This document shows positions 28,432 to 35,961 of a stretch of 64,000 nt of DNA, piece after piece; positions within the stretch are counted from its first letter, which is position 1, and every line of letters begins with the position of its first letter. The notes under the pieces are model-generated. The model had not been told where the DNA came from. It saw only the letters and a list, made by a program, of their open reading frames with translations, and made no database searches. The stretch covers positions 2,004,501 to 2,068,500 of the forward strand of contig NZ_CP049871.1 in the NCBI RefSeq assembly GCF_011302055.1, in the 5' to 3' direction. The stretch is from Sphingomonas sinipercae (GTDB lineage Bacteria > Pseudomonadota > Alphaproteobacteria > Sphingomonadales > Sphingomonadaceae). The position numbers were made by a program, and so were the translations under genes.

Positions 28432-28953
28432 ATGGCGACCAGCGCGGCACAATTGGACGGCCGCGGCGCGCTCGGCCATTCAGCCACCGCCCGCCTGATC
28501 GCGCTCGCGCTTCCGCTGGCGCTGCTCGGCGGTGCGCTCGGCTCGCAATACCTGGGCGGCCTGCACCCTTGCGAGATGTGTTACTGGCAGCGCTGGCCGC
28601 ACGCCGCCGCGATCCTGCTTGCAGCCTTCGCCTTCACCGCGCCGGCAAGGTCCACCCGCGCCCGCGCCTTCACCGCACTCGCCGCGGCGGCCATCGCCGT
28701 GTCCGGCGCGATTGGCGTCTATCATGCCGGGGTCGAGCTCAAGATTTTCGAAGGCATTACGACCTGCACCAAGTCGGCGACCGCAGCGAGCACGGCCGAA
28801 TTGCTCGAACAATTGCGCCGAGTGCCGCTGATCCGCTGCGACCAGGTGCAATGGTCCTTCCTCGGCATTTCGATGGCCGGCTGGAACGCGATCGTATCGC
28901 TGACCGGCGCTGCGTCGATTGCGGCGCTGCTGATGACCGGGAGGCGCGGGTGA
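28432..28953 (+). CDS. DsbB-type disulfide bond formation protein
   Basis: A 173-residue four-helix membrane protein. The quinone-reducing Cys pair is CEMC in LHPCEMCYWQRWPH (after the first helix); the periplasmic-loop pair is TTCTK and LIRCDQ, about 33 residues apart. This is the DsbB layout for reoxidising DsbA with ubiquinone. The start is 2 bases after the ctpA stop and the TGA overlaps the GTG of coq7, so transcription and translation are coupled along ctpA-dsbB-coq7. No dsbA is in the window. Confidence 0.9.
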   Translation: MATSAAQLDGRGALGHSATARLIALALPLALLGGALGSQYLGGLHPCEMCYWQRWPHAAAILLAAFAFTAPARSTRARAFTALAAAAIAVSGAIGVYHAGVELKIFEGITTCTKSATAASTAELLEQLRRVPLIRCDQVQWSFLGISMAGWNAIVSLTGAASIAALLMTGRRG

Positions 28954-29489
28954 GCGGCCCCTGGCGTCCCGGCACGCGCCGGCCGGACAGTGCATCGATG
29001 CTGCGCGTCGACCAGGCCGGCGAATATGGCGCAACGCGGATCTATGCCGGCCAACTGGCCGTGCTGAATCCTTCGTCGCAGGCGGCGAAACTGGTCTCGC
29101 GGATGGCGGCGCAGGAACGGCGGCACCTGGACCGGTTCGACCAGCTGATGGCCGAGCGGCGGGTCCGCCCGACCGCGCTGCAGCCGTTCTGGCATGCGGC
29201 CGGCTTCGCGCTCGGCGCAGCGACCGCGCTGATGAGCGAGCGCGCCGCAATGGCCTGCACCGATGCGGTCGAGACCGAGATCGACCGCCATTATGGGCAG
29301 CAACTACGCGAGCTTGGCGACGACGATCCCGAACTGTCCGCCGACATCGTCGAATTTCAGGCGGAGGAACTCGAACACCGGGACATTGCCCGCGCCGCAG
29401 GCTCGGAGCGAACGGTGGGCTATCCGGTGCTTTCAGCGGCGATCCGTGCGGGATGCAGGGTCGCCATCGCAATCTCGAAGCGCGTCTAG
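28950..29489 (+). CDS. coq7: demethoxyubiquinone hydroxylase (Coq7)
   Basis: A 179-residue di-iron carboxylate hydroxylase for the C6 hydroxylation in ubiquinone synthesis. GTG at 28950 overlaps the dsbB-like stop (GTGA); the open frame further upstream is inside that gene. Two iron-binding helices pairs are visible: RVDQAGEYGATRIY and QERRHLDRF in the first half, ETEIDRHY and QAEELEHRDIA in the second, supplying E, ExxH, E and ExxH. Bacteria use either Coq7 or UbiF for this step. It completes a ubiquinone link with ubiG elsewhere in the window. Confidence 0.93.
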   Translation: MSGPWRPGTRRPDSASMLRVDQAGEYGATRIYAGQLAVLNPSSQAAKLVSRMAAQERRHLDRFDQLMAERRVRPTALQPFWHAAGFALGAATALMSERAAMACTDAVETEIDRHYGQQLRELGDDDPELSADIVEFQAEELEHRDIARAAGSERTVGYPVLSAAIRAGCRVAIAISKRV

Positions 29490-29537
29490 GGAACCTCAAT
29501 TGCCCTTCGCCCGCTTTCTACTCGAAAGGTTTGTGAG

Positions 29538-29936
29538 ATGATCAGGATCGCCCTTGGAACCGCTGCCGTTGCCGCCACCCTTGGCACGCTCGGCCTGACC
29601 GCCCAACCGGCCGCTGCCCAGCGCTCGGCGGCGGAGATCATTGTCTACGGCAACGATCCCTGCCCGCGCGCTGCCGAAGACGAACAAGTGATCTGCGTCC
29701 GCCGGTCGGAAGCCGACCGCTACCGGATTCCCAAGGATGCGCGCACGTCGGGCGACCGCCAGGAAACGACCAGCTGGACCCAAAAGGCGCAGCAGGCGAT
29801 GTCGATGGGCAATTCCGGCACCAACACCTGCTCCCCGGTCGGGCCAGGCGGACATACCGGCTGCACCCGCGAAATGATCAATCAGTGGCGCGCCGAGCGC
29901 AAGGAAGACACGGCGCCGCCGCCGACGCCGCGTTAG
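29538..29936 (+). CDS. small secreted Cys-containing protein of unknown function
   Basis: A 132-residue product with a signal peptide (MIRIALGTAAVAATLGTLGL, cleavage near PAAAQ). The mature part has four Cys: NDPCPRA, QVICVRR, TNTCSPV and HTGCTRE. The segment EDEQVICVRRSEADRYRIP resembles the 'D-E-I-V-V-C-G-R-R...YRIP' motif I associate with sphingomonad secreted proteins, and CSPVGPGGHTGC is echoed in the next gene. The C-terminus is charged and Pro-rich. Function unknown. It is followed 22 bases later by a related gene. Confidence 0.75.
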   Translation: MIRIALGTAAVAATLGTLGLTAQPAAAQRSAAEIIVYGNDPCPRAAEDEQVICVRRSEADRYRIPKDARTSGDRQETTSWTQKAQQAMSMGNSGTNTCSPVGPGGHTGCTREMINQWRAERKEDTAPPPTPR

Positions 29937-29958
29937 GACTGGATCCGGGGGGACAGTG

Positions 29959-30459
29959 ATGACGGAAGGCCTGCTGATCCTGGCGGCGGCTATCGCTCCG
30001 GCGAGCGCCGCATTCGACCTGGCAGGCAAATCCGCCCTCGTCGCCCCGACCGAATCCGGCAAGTGCCAGGCCGGAGCACCGAACGAAGTCGTCGTTTGTG
30101 GCAAGCGGGAGCCGAATTACCGGCTCGATCCGGCCGCGCTCGCCACGGCGCGGGCGCGGGACGCCCTGCCCGCGGCGCCTGACCCAACGGCCGCGCTTGC
30201 CAACGCCAGCCCTTGCAGTGCCGGCATCGGCCCCCAGGGTTGCACCGGGAAGGCCGATATCGACTTTGTGGCGGTTGGCCTGCTCGCGGCGAAAGCGGCG
30301 GCGGCCGCAGCACAAGGCGAAGACTGGCGCGAGACGTTTCGGACCAGACCTGACGAATATAATGAATATCGCGCAGCCAAAGACCGTGAGAACCGGAAGC
30401 GGCCCCACGTCACGCTAGGCTTTGGCGCTGGCGGCGGGAGCGGCGCGCCCCGGCAATAA
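29959..30459 (+). CDS. small secreted Cys-containing protein, related to its neighbour
   Basis: A 166-residue product; ATG at 29959 follows GGGGGGAC, with a GTG 3 bases upstream as alternative. Signal peptide MTEGLLILAAAIAPASA is short and weakly charged. It shares with the preceding gene an E-x-V-V-x-C-x-R-R motif followed by a Tyr-Arg (NEVVVCGKREPNYRL) and a second Cys pair inside a Gly-rich turn (CSAGIGPQGCTG). The C-terminal third is charged (EYNEYRAAKDRENRKRPH). Function unknown; the shared motifs suggest the two are diverged copies. The stop is 4 bases from that of the convergent next gene. Confidence 0.72.
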   Translation: MTEGLLILAAAIAPASAAFDLAGKSALVAPTESGKCQAGAPNEVVVCGKREPNYRLDPAALATARARDALPAAPDPTAALANASPCSAGIGPQGCTGKADIDFVAVGLLAAKAAAAAAQGEDWRETFRTRPDEYNEYRAAKDRENRKRPHVTLGFGAGGGSGAPRQ

Positions 30460-30463
30460 TGGT

Positions 30464-30826
30464 TCAGCAGCGCCAGCCGCCGCCGCTCCACCAGACTCGC
30501 TGGCAATCGACATTGTTGGTCATCCAGCGGGGGTAGCTGCGGTCGGGACGGTCGTGCCACCAGTCGTTGTAGCTTCCCGAATCCCAGCTGCGGTTGTTGT
30601 ACAACGCCCATTCGCCGCCGGCCCAGTTGCCGACGTAGACGCCGCGGCCGTTGCGCGCGCCGCGATGCCGGTCGCCGCGACGGTCGCCGTGGCCGTCACG
30701 GACTATCCGCACGCCGTTGGCGATTTCGGGCGCCACGAAGCCAAGCTGCGGCTGTTGGGCGGCGGCGACGGCGGGAAGCATGAGGGGAGCCGCGAATGCA
30801 GCGGTGGCGGTCAGCAAGGTGCGCAT
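30464..30826 (-). CDS. secreted Trp/Gly/Arg-rich protein of unknown function
   Basis: A 120-residue product with signal peptide MRTLLTATAAFAAPLMLPAV ending at AAAQ. The mature protein is unusually rich in Arg, Asp, Gly and Trp: a basic stretch (RDGHGDRRGDRHRGARNG) precedes a Trp-rich C-terminal half (NWAGGEWALYNNRSWD, NDWWHDRPD, RVWWSGGGWRC) with two Cys near the end. It looks like a small extracellular or periplasmic domain, possibly carbohydrate-facing, but no family is recognised. Convergent with the preceding gene. Confidence 0.65.
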   Translation of the reverse strand: MRTLLTATAAFAAPLMLPAVAAAQQPQLGFVAPEIANGVRIVRDGHGDRRGDRHRGARNGRGVYVGNWAGGEWALYNNRSWDSGSYNDWWHDRPDRSYPRWMTNNVDCQRVWWSGGGWRC

Positions 30827-30915
30827 GGCATGGGCCTTTCATCTCATCGGCACGTCGCAAAACGCTCGAGGGACGCTTTCGGCTGCGGGGGCTCACGCTA
30901 ACCGTCCGCTAACGG

Positions 30916-31164
30916 ATGGCCGCCTATGGGTTGCGGGTGAGCAAGAATTGGACACCGAAGCGACCGACGGTCGCCCTCGACGGCAGCGAACAGCCGCGCG
31001 TCTCGCGCATCCGCCGTGACCCGCCGGGCGAGGTGCCGAAGCCGAAGGCGCTGAAAGCTTATCCGACGGAGCGCGAGGTCCGGACGGTGATCGTCGGCGT
31101 CATCCTGTTCGGAATCGCTATCATGATCATCACGCTTGGGCTGAGCGACATCACCAGCCGCTAA
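30916..31164 (+). CDS. small single-helix membrane protein
   Basis: An 82-residue product with a basic, Pro-rich cytoplasmic N-terminal half (RVSRIRRDPPGEVPKPK) and one C-terminal membrane helix (TVIVGVILFGIAIMIITLGL). The start is unsure: ATG at 30916 has no clear ribosome binding site, and a GTG at 30937 follows a weak one. The codon pattern and hydrophobic helix favour a real gene. No function can be assigned. Confidence 0.6.
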   Translation: MAAYGLRVSKNWTPKRPTVALDGSEQPRVSRIRRDPPGEVPKPKALKAYPTEREVRTVIVGVILFGIAIMIITLGLSDITSR

Positions 31165-31203
31165 CGCCGCGGGCTGGCGACTTGCCGGCCGCACGCTAAG
31201 CTG

Positions 31204-31221
31204 TCCCCGAATATCAGGGGA
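31204..31221 (+). promoter_or_regulatory. hairpin that covers the likely ribosome binding site of the DUF2059-like gene
   Basis: TCCCC (31204-31208) can pair with GGGGA (31217-31221) around an 8-base loop. GGGGA lies 9 bases before the ATG at 31230 and is the only plausible Shine-Dalgarno sequence, so the hairpin could hold back translation. The stem is only 5 bp, so its effect is uncertain. Confidence 0.3.
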
Positions 31222-31229
31222 AACACACT

Positions 31230-31667
31230 ATGACATTATTGCTGGCTCTGGCCTTGGCGGCCGCTGTCCCGCCGTCGGTCGAGGCATCCGCGCTTGGCCG
31301 CCAGGTCGCCGAGGCGGGCACTTTGGGCACCTTGCTGCCGCTCATCACCGCCAAGGAAACGGAAGAGCTGCTCGCCCAGCACGAGGACCTTGGCAAAGAT
31401 GAGCAGGCTACGCTTCGCGCGCTTGCAGCGGACATCGCGAAGGCGGGCAGCGAGCGGGCCTTGGCGGCCAACGGCAGGGCCTACGCCGAGGCGCTGACCG
31501 CTGAAGAGCTAAAGATTGTCGTCGCGTTCCAGCGGAGCGCGGCTGGTCGGCGCTACCAAGCGGTGCAACCACAAGTGATCGCCGCGACGATGGTCGCGCT
31601 CGCCGGACTCGACTTCAAGAAGGATGTGCTCGCCGCATTTTGCAAGAAAACTGGTAAGCTGTGCTGA
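31230..31667 (+). CDS. secreted DUF2059-like protein
   Basis: A 145-residue product with a short signal peptide (MTLLLALALAAAVPPSVEA). The C-terminal half has the DUF2059 pattern: AEALTAEELKIVVAFQRSAA followed by GRRYQAVQPQVIAATM, the usual 'ltpeEL..l..Fy.sp.G.k' motif. DUF2059 proteins are periplasmic and of unknown function. It ends in two Cys (AAFCKKTGKLC). A second protein with the same motif is encoded about 650 bases downstream. Confidence 0.75.
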   Translation: MTLLLALALAAAVPPSVEASALGRQVAEAGTLGTLLPLITAKETEELLAQHEDLGKDEQATLRALAADIAKAGSERALAANGRAYAEALTAEELKIVVAFQRSAAGRRYQAVQPQVIAATMVALAGLDFKKDVLAAFCKKTGKLC

Positions 31668-31711
31668 ACCCGGAACCCAAGCCGCGCTAGGCGCAGGCCC
31701 CCTTGCGCAGC

Positions 31712-31924
31712 CTACCAGAGTGGCGTGTTGGGCCGGTGCGTTTGCCGCACCGCGGTGTCGGGCAGCAGGTGCGACTTGAACTTCTTCTTCATGACGGCCG
31801 CGCCGTCACTGCTTGAGCAGACCAGGCGGACCCCGCCGGAGGGCAGCCGCTCGATCGCGGAGATGCCGACGTTTTCCGACTGGCACTTGGCGACGACCTT
31901 GCTCTCGTCGAGCGAGACGAACAT
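31712..31924 (-). CDS. small protein of unknown function
   Basis: A 70-residue frame from ATG at 31924 (MFVSLDESKVVAKCQSENVG, then a hydrophilic, Ser/Arg-rich tail). It starts 8 bases after the stop of a conserved-looking small gene on the same strand. The phrase GVRLVCSSSDGAAVMKKKF resembles small two-stranded hypothetical proteins of sphingomonads with a conserved Cys and a basic 'MKKKLKSHL' end. There is no obvious ribosome binding site of its own, so coupling to the upstream gene is likely. The frame extends further upstream to 32035 without a good start. Confidence 0.6.
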   Translation of the reverse strand: MFVSLDESKVVAKCQSENVGISAIERLPSGGVRLVCSSSDGAAVMKKKFKSHLLPDTAVRQTHRPNTPLW

Positions 31925-31932
31925 CGCGCGGC

Positions 31933-32097
31933 TCAAGCGACGAGCGCCAGTTGCGGACGGCGGCGCTTGGCCTCGTCGATGCGCGCGGCATAGCCGGCGG
32001 CCAGCGCCGCATGGGTATCGCGCGAATGATCGCAAGCCGCGTTTTCAGCGCGGAACAGGGAGACCTGCTGGCGTTCGTAAAGGTAGTTGAGGTCCAT
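31933..32097 (-). CDS. small conserved sphingomonad-type protein
   Basis: A 54-residue protein starting MDLNYLYERQQVSLFRAENA and continuing with DHSRDTHAALAAGYAARIDE and a basic end; it stops with TGA at 31933-31935. A GGGAG lies 8-12 bases before the ATG. From memory, small proteins of this form (MDLNYLYHRQQVSLF...) are frequent in Sphingomonadaceae genomes, which raises confidence despite the length. It is predicted soluble and helical, function unknown. It overlaps in another frame a longer spurious frame (31806-32162). Confidence 0.7.
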   Translation of the reverse strand: MDLNYLYERQQVSLFRAENAACDHSRDTHAALAAGYAARIDEAKRRRPQLALVA

Positions 32098-32312
32098 TGA
32101 AGGCTCCCTTCGGTAAGCGGGAGCACGCCGGCGATGTGAACCGCGGAATCTCTCAGCCGCACAAGCTTACGAAAAGGTTCGTGCGATGTGTCCTTGTAGC
32201 ACGGGCGGCGGTGAATGGCGAATAAGCGCCCGAAGCGCCGCCACCGCGGACGCTACCAGCGGTTAAGCTTGTTGTGAGAAAACCGCCGGCTGGGCGACGA
32301 GAGGAGAAGGCA

Positions 32313-32849
32313 ATGCAGTCGTGGCTGCTGTTGGCGCTGTTGTCGGTGACGGGTGCTGCGCCGCCCGCGCAGGATTCCGGGGTTCCCGATGACGAGGAGG
32401 AGAATTACATCCTGCCGCCGCTGATCGCGCCGCCCGAGCCGGTCAAGCCGCTGCCGCCGCTATCGGCCGAGCATTTGCGGCTGGGCCAGCAGCTTGCGGG
32501 GCTGATCGTGCTGTCCGAAATTCGCGACGAAGTGCTGCGCACCCCGCCCAAGCCCCCGGCCGATGCCGAGGGCAACCCGCGGGTCAACGCGCGGATCGTT
32601 GCCCAGCGGTCGCCAAGCTGGAACGTCGCACCCGCCGCGGCGAGCGTTTACGCGCGGCTCTATTCGGTCGACGAACTTCGCGCGATGATCGCCTTTTTCA
32701 AAAGCCCCGCCGGCCAGAAATTCCTAAGCGCGCGCCGGCAGGGCGTGGTCAACGTAATGCACGTGTTCCAGCAGATGCCCTGGTATACCAACCTATATTA
32801 CGAAACCTGCGGCGACCAGGAATTCTGCCGCTGGAAACCCGACCGGTAA
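32313..32849 (+). CDS. secreted DUF2059-like protein
   Basis: A 178-residue product from ATG at 32313 with GAGGAGAAGG just upstream. A signal peptide (MQSWLLLALLSVTGAAPPAQ) is followed by an acidic and Pro-rich linker (about 20-55), and the C-terminal DUF2059-like part YARLYSVDELRAMIAFFKSP then AGQKFLSARRQGVVNVMHVF. It ends with two Cys (YETCGDQEFCRWK), as does the shorter relative upstream. Function unknown. Confidence 0.78.
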   Translation: MQSWLLLALLSVTGAAPPAQDSGVPDDEEENYILPPLIAPPEPVKPLPPLSAEHLRLGQQLAGLIVLSEIRDEVLRTPPKPPADAEGNPRVNARIVAQRSPSWNVAPAAASVYARLYSVDELRAMIAFFKSPAGQKFLSARRQGVVNVMHVFQQMPWYTNLYYETCGDQEFCRWKPDR

Positions 32850-32864
32850 GTCGCGCGCCCTGCC

Positions 32865-33275
32865 TTAATCCAGCGGGGCTTCGGCGCCGCCGACCAGCGG
32901 GCTGGGTTTAGGCTTGGGATCGGCAGGAATCGGTTCGCCGCCCAGCGGGCCGCGCGGCGGCGGGCGGCGGCGGGGCGGGCGAGCCTGCCGCTTCGGGCCG
33001 CGGCGGTTGCGTTCGGCTTCGACCCGAGCGCGGGCGGCTTCCATCTCCGCCCTGGCGGCGTCGAGGGCGGCGCGAGACTGGGCCCGTGCCCGATCCATTT
33101 CCGCCCTGGCAGACTCCAGGGCAGCGCGCGCCTGCGCCCTTGCCCGGTCCATCTCGGCGCGGGCCGCGGCAATCGCGGCATCAACCTCAGCGCGCGCGGA
33201 CTCCATCGCCGCCCGCTGCCGCTCGCGCGCTTCGTCGAGCAATTTTCGCGCATCTTCGAACGGATCGTGGGCCAC
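32865..33275 (-). CDS. Ala/Arg-rich coiled-coil protein with an 18-residue repeat
   Basis: A 136-residue product from GTG at 33275 (AGAGGTG upstream). Residues about 25-90 form one long charged helix in which the unit ARAEMDRARAQARAALES recurs almost unchanged (E41, E59, E77 mark the period of 18). The DNA repeats with a 54-base period at about 33050-33165. The C-terminal 45 residues are Pro/Arg-rich and disordered (RQARPPRRRPPPRGPLGG). There is no signal peptide or membrane helix. I recognise no family; the repeat suggests a coiled-coil spacer or nucleic-acid-binding basic protein. Confidence 0.68.
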   Translation of the reverse strand: MAHDPFEDARKLLDEARERQRAAMESARAEVDAAIAAARAEMDRARAQARAALESARAEMDRARAQSRAALDAARAEMEAARARVEAERNRRGPKRQARPPRRRPPPRGPLGGEPIPADPKPKPSPLVGGAEAPLD

Positions 33276-33325
33276 GACTCACCTCTTGGCTGTTATAGTC
33301 GCATAACACAGCAGGTGGGGCGGCG

Positions 33326-33883
33326 CTATTCCCCTTCCAGCAGGTGGAGCCACATTGCCCGCCCCTGGGCGGCGCGGGCGATGGACAGGAAGTAACTGAC
33401 GACCGCGTCTGCTTCGCCGCCGGACTTGACCCCCTCCCGCTCCAGAAAGGCGTCGAGGCGGGCGTTGAACGCGGTTCGCTGGGCGGCGGAGAAATCGTCC
33501 ATTCCCTTCAGCCCGAAGGCGCGCTGGTCGTCCTTGCTCAGCTTGCTGAAAAGCTGTTGCAGCCGGTCGGGCGTGAAACGGCCTTTCAGCTCATCCTCGG
33601 CGATCGCCATGCCCGCGTCGCCGGCGGCGATGAGCGTGGCGATAGACCCGCGCTTGCTGTCCCACTTCCATTGCTTCGCGCAAGCGTCCCGCGCGGCGCT
33701 GGTCAGGTCGCCGAGCTCGGCCAGCGAAGCGGCCGAATCGTCGAGCACCAGGTCGGCCGCCTCATAGGCTTGTTCGGCCGTAAGCTTGTCCGCGACGCAA
33801 TAGACTTCATCCTCGTTCCACCCCTTGGGCTTCGGGGCCGGTGGAGCAGCAGCAGCGAGCGCGAGCGCGGAGAGCAGGATCAT
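33326..33883 (-). CDS. secreted protein of unknown function
   Basis: A 185-residue product with signal peptide [20 protein letters not shown] (cleavage after the Ala run). The mature protein is helical, with Asp/Ala-rich segments ([20 protein letters not shown]) and two Cys (VYCVADK, RDACAKQ). The C-terminal [17 protein letters not shown] has weak resemblance to DUF2059 endings but I do not assign it. The gene is divergent from the DUF2200 gene with about 45 bases between the starts. Confidence 0.75.
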   Translation of the reverse strand: MILLSALALAAAAPPAPKPKGWNEDEVYCVADKLTAEQAYEAADLVLDDSAASLAELGDLTSAARDACAKQWKWDSKRGSIATLIAAGDAGMAIAEDELKGRFTPDRLQQLFSKLSKDDQRAFGLKGMDDFSAAQRTAFNARLDAFLEREGVKSGGEADAVVSYFLSIARAAQGRAMWLHLLEGE

Positions 33884-33928
33884 GGAGACCGGTTAGCAAG
33901 CCAGGCCGCGCTTCGCTACGGTCGAGCC

Positions 33929-34276
33929 ATGGCGCACAAAATCTATGCGATGCCCTTCGCCAAGGTTTACCCGCTGCTGGTCGCCAAGGCGGAGCGGAAG
34001 GGGCGGACCAAGGCCGAAGTGGACGAGGCGATCCGCTGGCTGACCGGCTATTCGGACGCGCAGCTGGCGCGGGTGCTTGCGGACGGCACCGATTTCGCGG
34101 CGTTCTTCGCGCAGGCGCCGGCGATGAACCCGGCGCGGCACCTGATCACCGGCACGATATGCGGCGTGAAGATCGCGGAGATCGAAGAGCCGCTGATGAA
34201 GGAAATCCGCTACCTCGACAAACTGGTCGACGAGCTGGCCAAGGGTCGGCCGATGGCCAAGGTGCTGCGGCAGTAG
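33929..34276 (+). CDS. DUF2200 family protein
   Basis: A 115-residue soluble protein. [20 protein letters not shown] with [20 protein letters not shown] and ending [20 protein letters not shown] is the DUF2200 pattern; the family occurs widely in bacteria, often as a single gene, with no known activity. The start is ATG at 33929. The frame extends far upstream through the opposite-strand gene but without coding character there. Confidence 0.88.
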   Translation: MAHKIYAMPFAKVYPLLVAKAERKGRTKAEVDEAIRWLTGYSDAQLARVLADGTDFAAFFAQAPAMNPARHLITGTICGVKIAEIEEPLMKEIRYLDKLVDELAKGRPMAKVLRQ

Positions 34277-34324
34277 CGGCGGTCCGGCGCGGCGCCGGGG
34301 GTGCTCGGGAGCCGCTTAAAGTCA

Positions 34325-34363
34325 CTAAAGTCACGCGGTCGTGCAGCTTTTTCGTGACTTTAG
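34325..34363. repeat. perfect 11-bp inverted repeat with 17-base loop
   Basis: CTAAAGTCACG at 34325-34335 is the exact reverse complement of CGTGACTTTAG at 34353-34363. The left arm follows another copy of AAAGTCAC (34318-34324 region), so a direct repeat is present too. The hairpin lies about 50 bases after the DUF2200 stop, in a gap with no gene between that gene and the convergent alpha/beta hydrolase. There is no T-run after it, so it is not a classic terminator; it could be a bidirectional hairpin or a protein-binding site. Confidence 0.6.
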
Positions 34364-34504
34364 CGGAGGGCGCGCGGGGCGGTCGTGGAGCGGGGTCGTA
34401 GACGATCGCAAAGAGCCGGGCCGCGCGTGGCGGCCGGGCATGAACATGCTCCACAAAGGCGCGTGTAGGACAGTGCTTTCGTCACCGGTCGAGGATTGGC
34501 GGGA

Positions 34505-35326
34505 TCAAATACGACCGGACGCGATGACGGCGTCGCCCCGCGGCGCTTCGGCCACTTGGGTCGCGGCGAGGATCAGGCGGAGCGTTTCGGCGGGCTCATC
34601 CCACATCGGGAAGTGGCCGCTGTGATCGAACCAGTGGAAGGCAGCATCGGGAAAGGCCGTCCGTGCGCGCTCGGCCTGCGCCCCGAGGCAGAGGCGGTCG
34701 TGGCGGCCCCAGCCGATCGTAACCGGGCCGGCACCGGGCCCGGCCGGCCCCTCCTGCGGCGGGCCGGCGGCGAGGTCGCGCACCAGCGGCAGCGCTGTCG
34801 GGGTCGCGGCGAAGGCGGCGAGCTCCGACGCTACGAGCTTGCCGTCGAGCCGCCACGGGTGCGCCGACAATTGGGCGAGCAGGAGGGTGCGGCCGGCCGC
34901 GGTCCGGGCGATCGGCTTCACCGCGCCGCCGAGCCCGCGCAGCAGCCCGACCGAGGCGGTCAGGGTCGTCTTGAACATGGTGCGTTCCCAGCCCTTCCAG
35001 AAGCCGCCGGGATCGAGCGCGACGGTCGCCCCGCGATGCCCGCGCCGCGCCATTTCCAGCACCATGCGGGCGCCGAGCGAGCTTCCGACCAGCGGCACGG
35101 CGCCGAGCCCTTGGTCGACGATGAAGGCATCGAGGCTGCGCATCAGCCCGGCGAACGTGCCGCTGTCCGCCTCCGCCGGCGCGCCGTCATGGCCGGGCAA
35201 GGTGATGCGGATCACCTCGTGCCGGGCGGTGAGGCCGGCCAAGATTGGATCCCAGGCGCGCGGCGTGCTGCCGAGGCCGTGGACAAGGACGAGCGGCGGT
35301 CCGGCGCCGGTGCGGGTGGAGATCAT
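34505..35326 (-). CDS. alpha/beta hydrolase
   Basis: A 273-residue alpha/beta hydrolase fold protein from ATG at 35326; the longer frame to 35509 runs through an intergenic repeat and is discounted. LVLVHGLGSTPRAWD gives the oxyanion-hole HGLG, the nucleophile elbow is VGSSLGARMV (Ser, about residue 91) and the catalytic His is in WFDHSGHFPMWDEP near the C-terminus; the acid is probably in GRHDRLC. Substrate unknown: the family includes esterases, haloperoxidases and lipases. It shares a 227-base upstream region with a divergent membrane-protein gene. Confidence 0.88.
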   Translation of the reverse strand: MISTRTGAGPPLVLVHGLGSTPRAWDPILAGLTARHEVIRITLPGHDGAPAEADSGTFAGLMRSLDAFIVDQGLGAVPLVGSSLGARMVLEMARRGHRGATVALDPGGFWKGWERTMFKTTLTASVGLLRGLGGAVKPIARTAAGRTLLLAQLSAHPWRLDGKLVASELAAFAATPTALPLVRDLAAGPPQEGPAGPGAGPVTIGWGRHDRLCLGAQAERARTAFPDAAFHWFDHSGHFPMWDEPAETLRLILAATQVAEAPRGDAVIASGRI

Positions 35327-35553
35327 GGAAGGGCAACGCGCGGGGAGGTGGGGATGGGCCCCTGCGACGGCGCAGCTTTTTCGGGACCTGGGGTCGGAGA
35401 TCGGTCCGGGCGTCGTTTGCGTGGCAGTGTGCGGACCCGTTGAGCTTCGCTGCGCTCGCAATGACGGAAGGGCGCGTGGCGGCAGGACGGTCGATTGATT
35501 TGACTGCACGCCCGACTAGGCTAGCCAGGTTCGGCCGAACAAAAGGGGGGCCA

Positions 35554-35961
35554 ATGGAAAACAAACGTCCGGTGTCAATCACCGTCATCGCGGTGTTCTT
35601 GCTCATCAGTGCTGCCTTCGGGCTTTACAGCGTGCTGACGATCGAATCGAACCCGTTGGCGCAAGACATGATGCGCCGGATGAGCTTCCCCATGGAGGTG
35701 TACAAGTTGAACGGCATAGTCGGGACGCTGGTCACGGCGATTTCCGCGTTCGGTATGCTCAAGGGTCGGCCGTGGTCGCGAGTGCTCTATATCGGTTGGA
35801 CCATTTTCGCGACGATCGTGTCCCTGGTGATCCTGCCCGCGATCTCACTCATGGTGATGAGCGTGATCGTCGTCGCGATCGTCGCCTTCTTCCTGTTCCG
35901 GCCGAAAGCCAATGCGTGGTTCGGCACCAGCGGTTTAAGCCTGAGACGCGATCAGGCATGA
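35554..35961 (+). CDS. four-helix membrane protein of unknown function
   Basis: A 135-residue product from ATG at 35554 after AAAAGGGGGG. About four hydrophobic segments are visible (VSITVIAVFLLISAAFGLYS; GIVGTLVTAISAFGMLKG; VLYIGWTIFATIVSLVILPA; MVMSVIVVAIVAFFLFR), with a Met-rich loop. The C-terminus is basic. No family recognised. Its TGA overlaps the ATG of the next membrane-protein gene (ATGA), so the two are a coupled pair. Confidence 0.78.
   Translation: MENKRPVSITVIAVFLLISAAFGLYSVLTIESNPLAQDMMRRMSFPMEVYKLNGIVGTLVTAISAFGMLKGRPWSRVLYIGWTIFATIVSLVILPAISLMVMSVIVVAIVAFFLFRPKANAWFGTSGLSLRRDQA

Noticed and set aside
31806..32162. 118-residue minus-strand frame overlapping the two small genes at 31712-32097
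   Set aside because: Arg/Ala-rich with no start context; the 54-residue frame has a ribosome binding site and a recognisable sequence.
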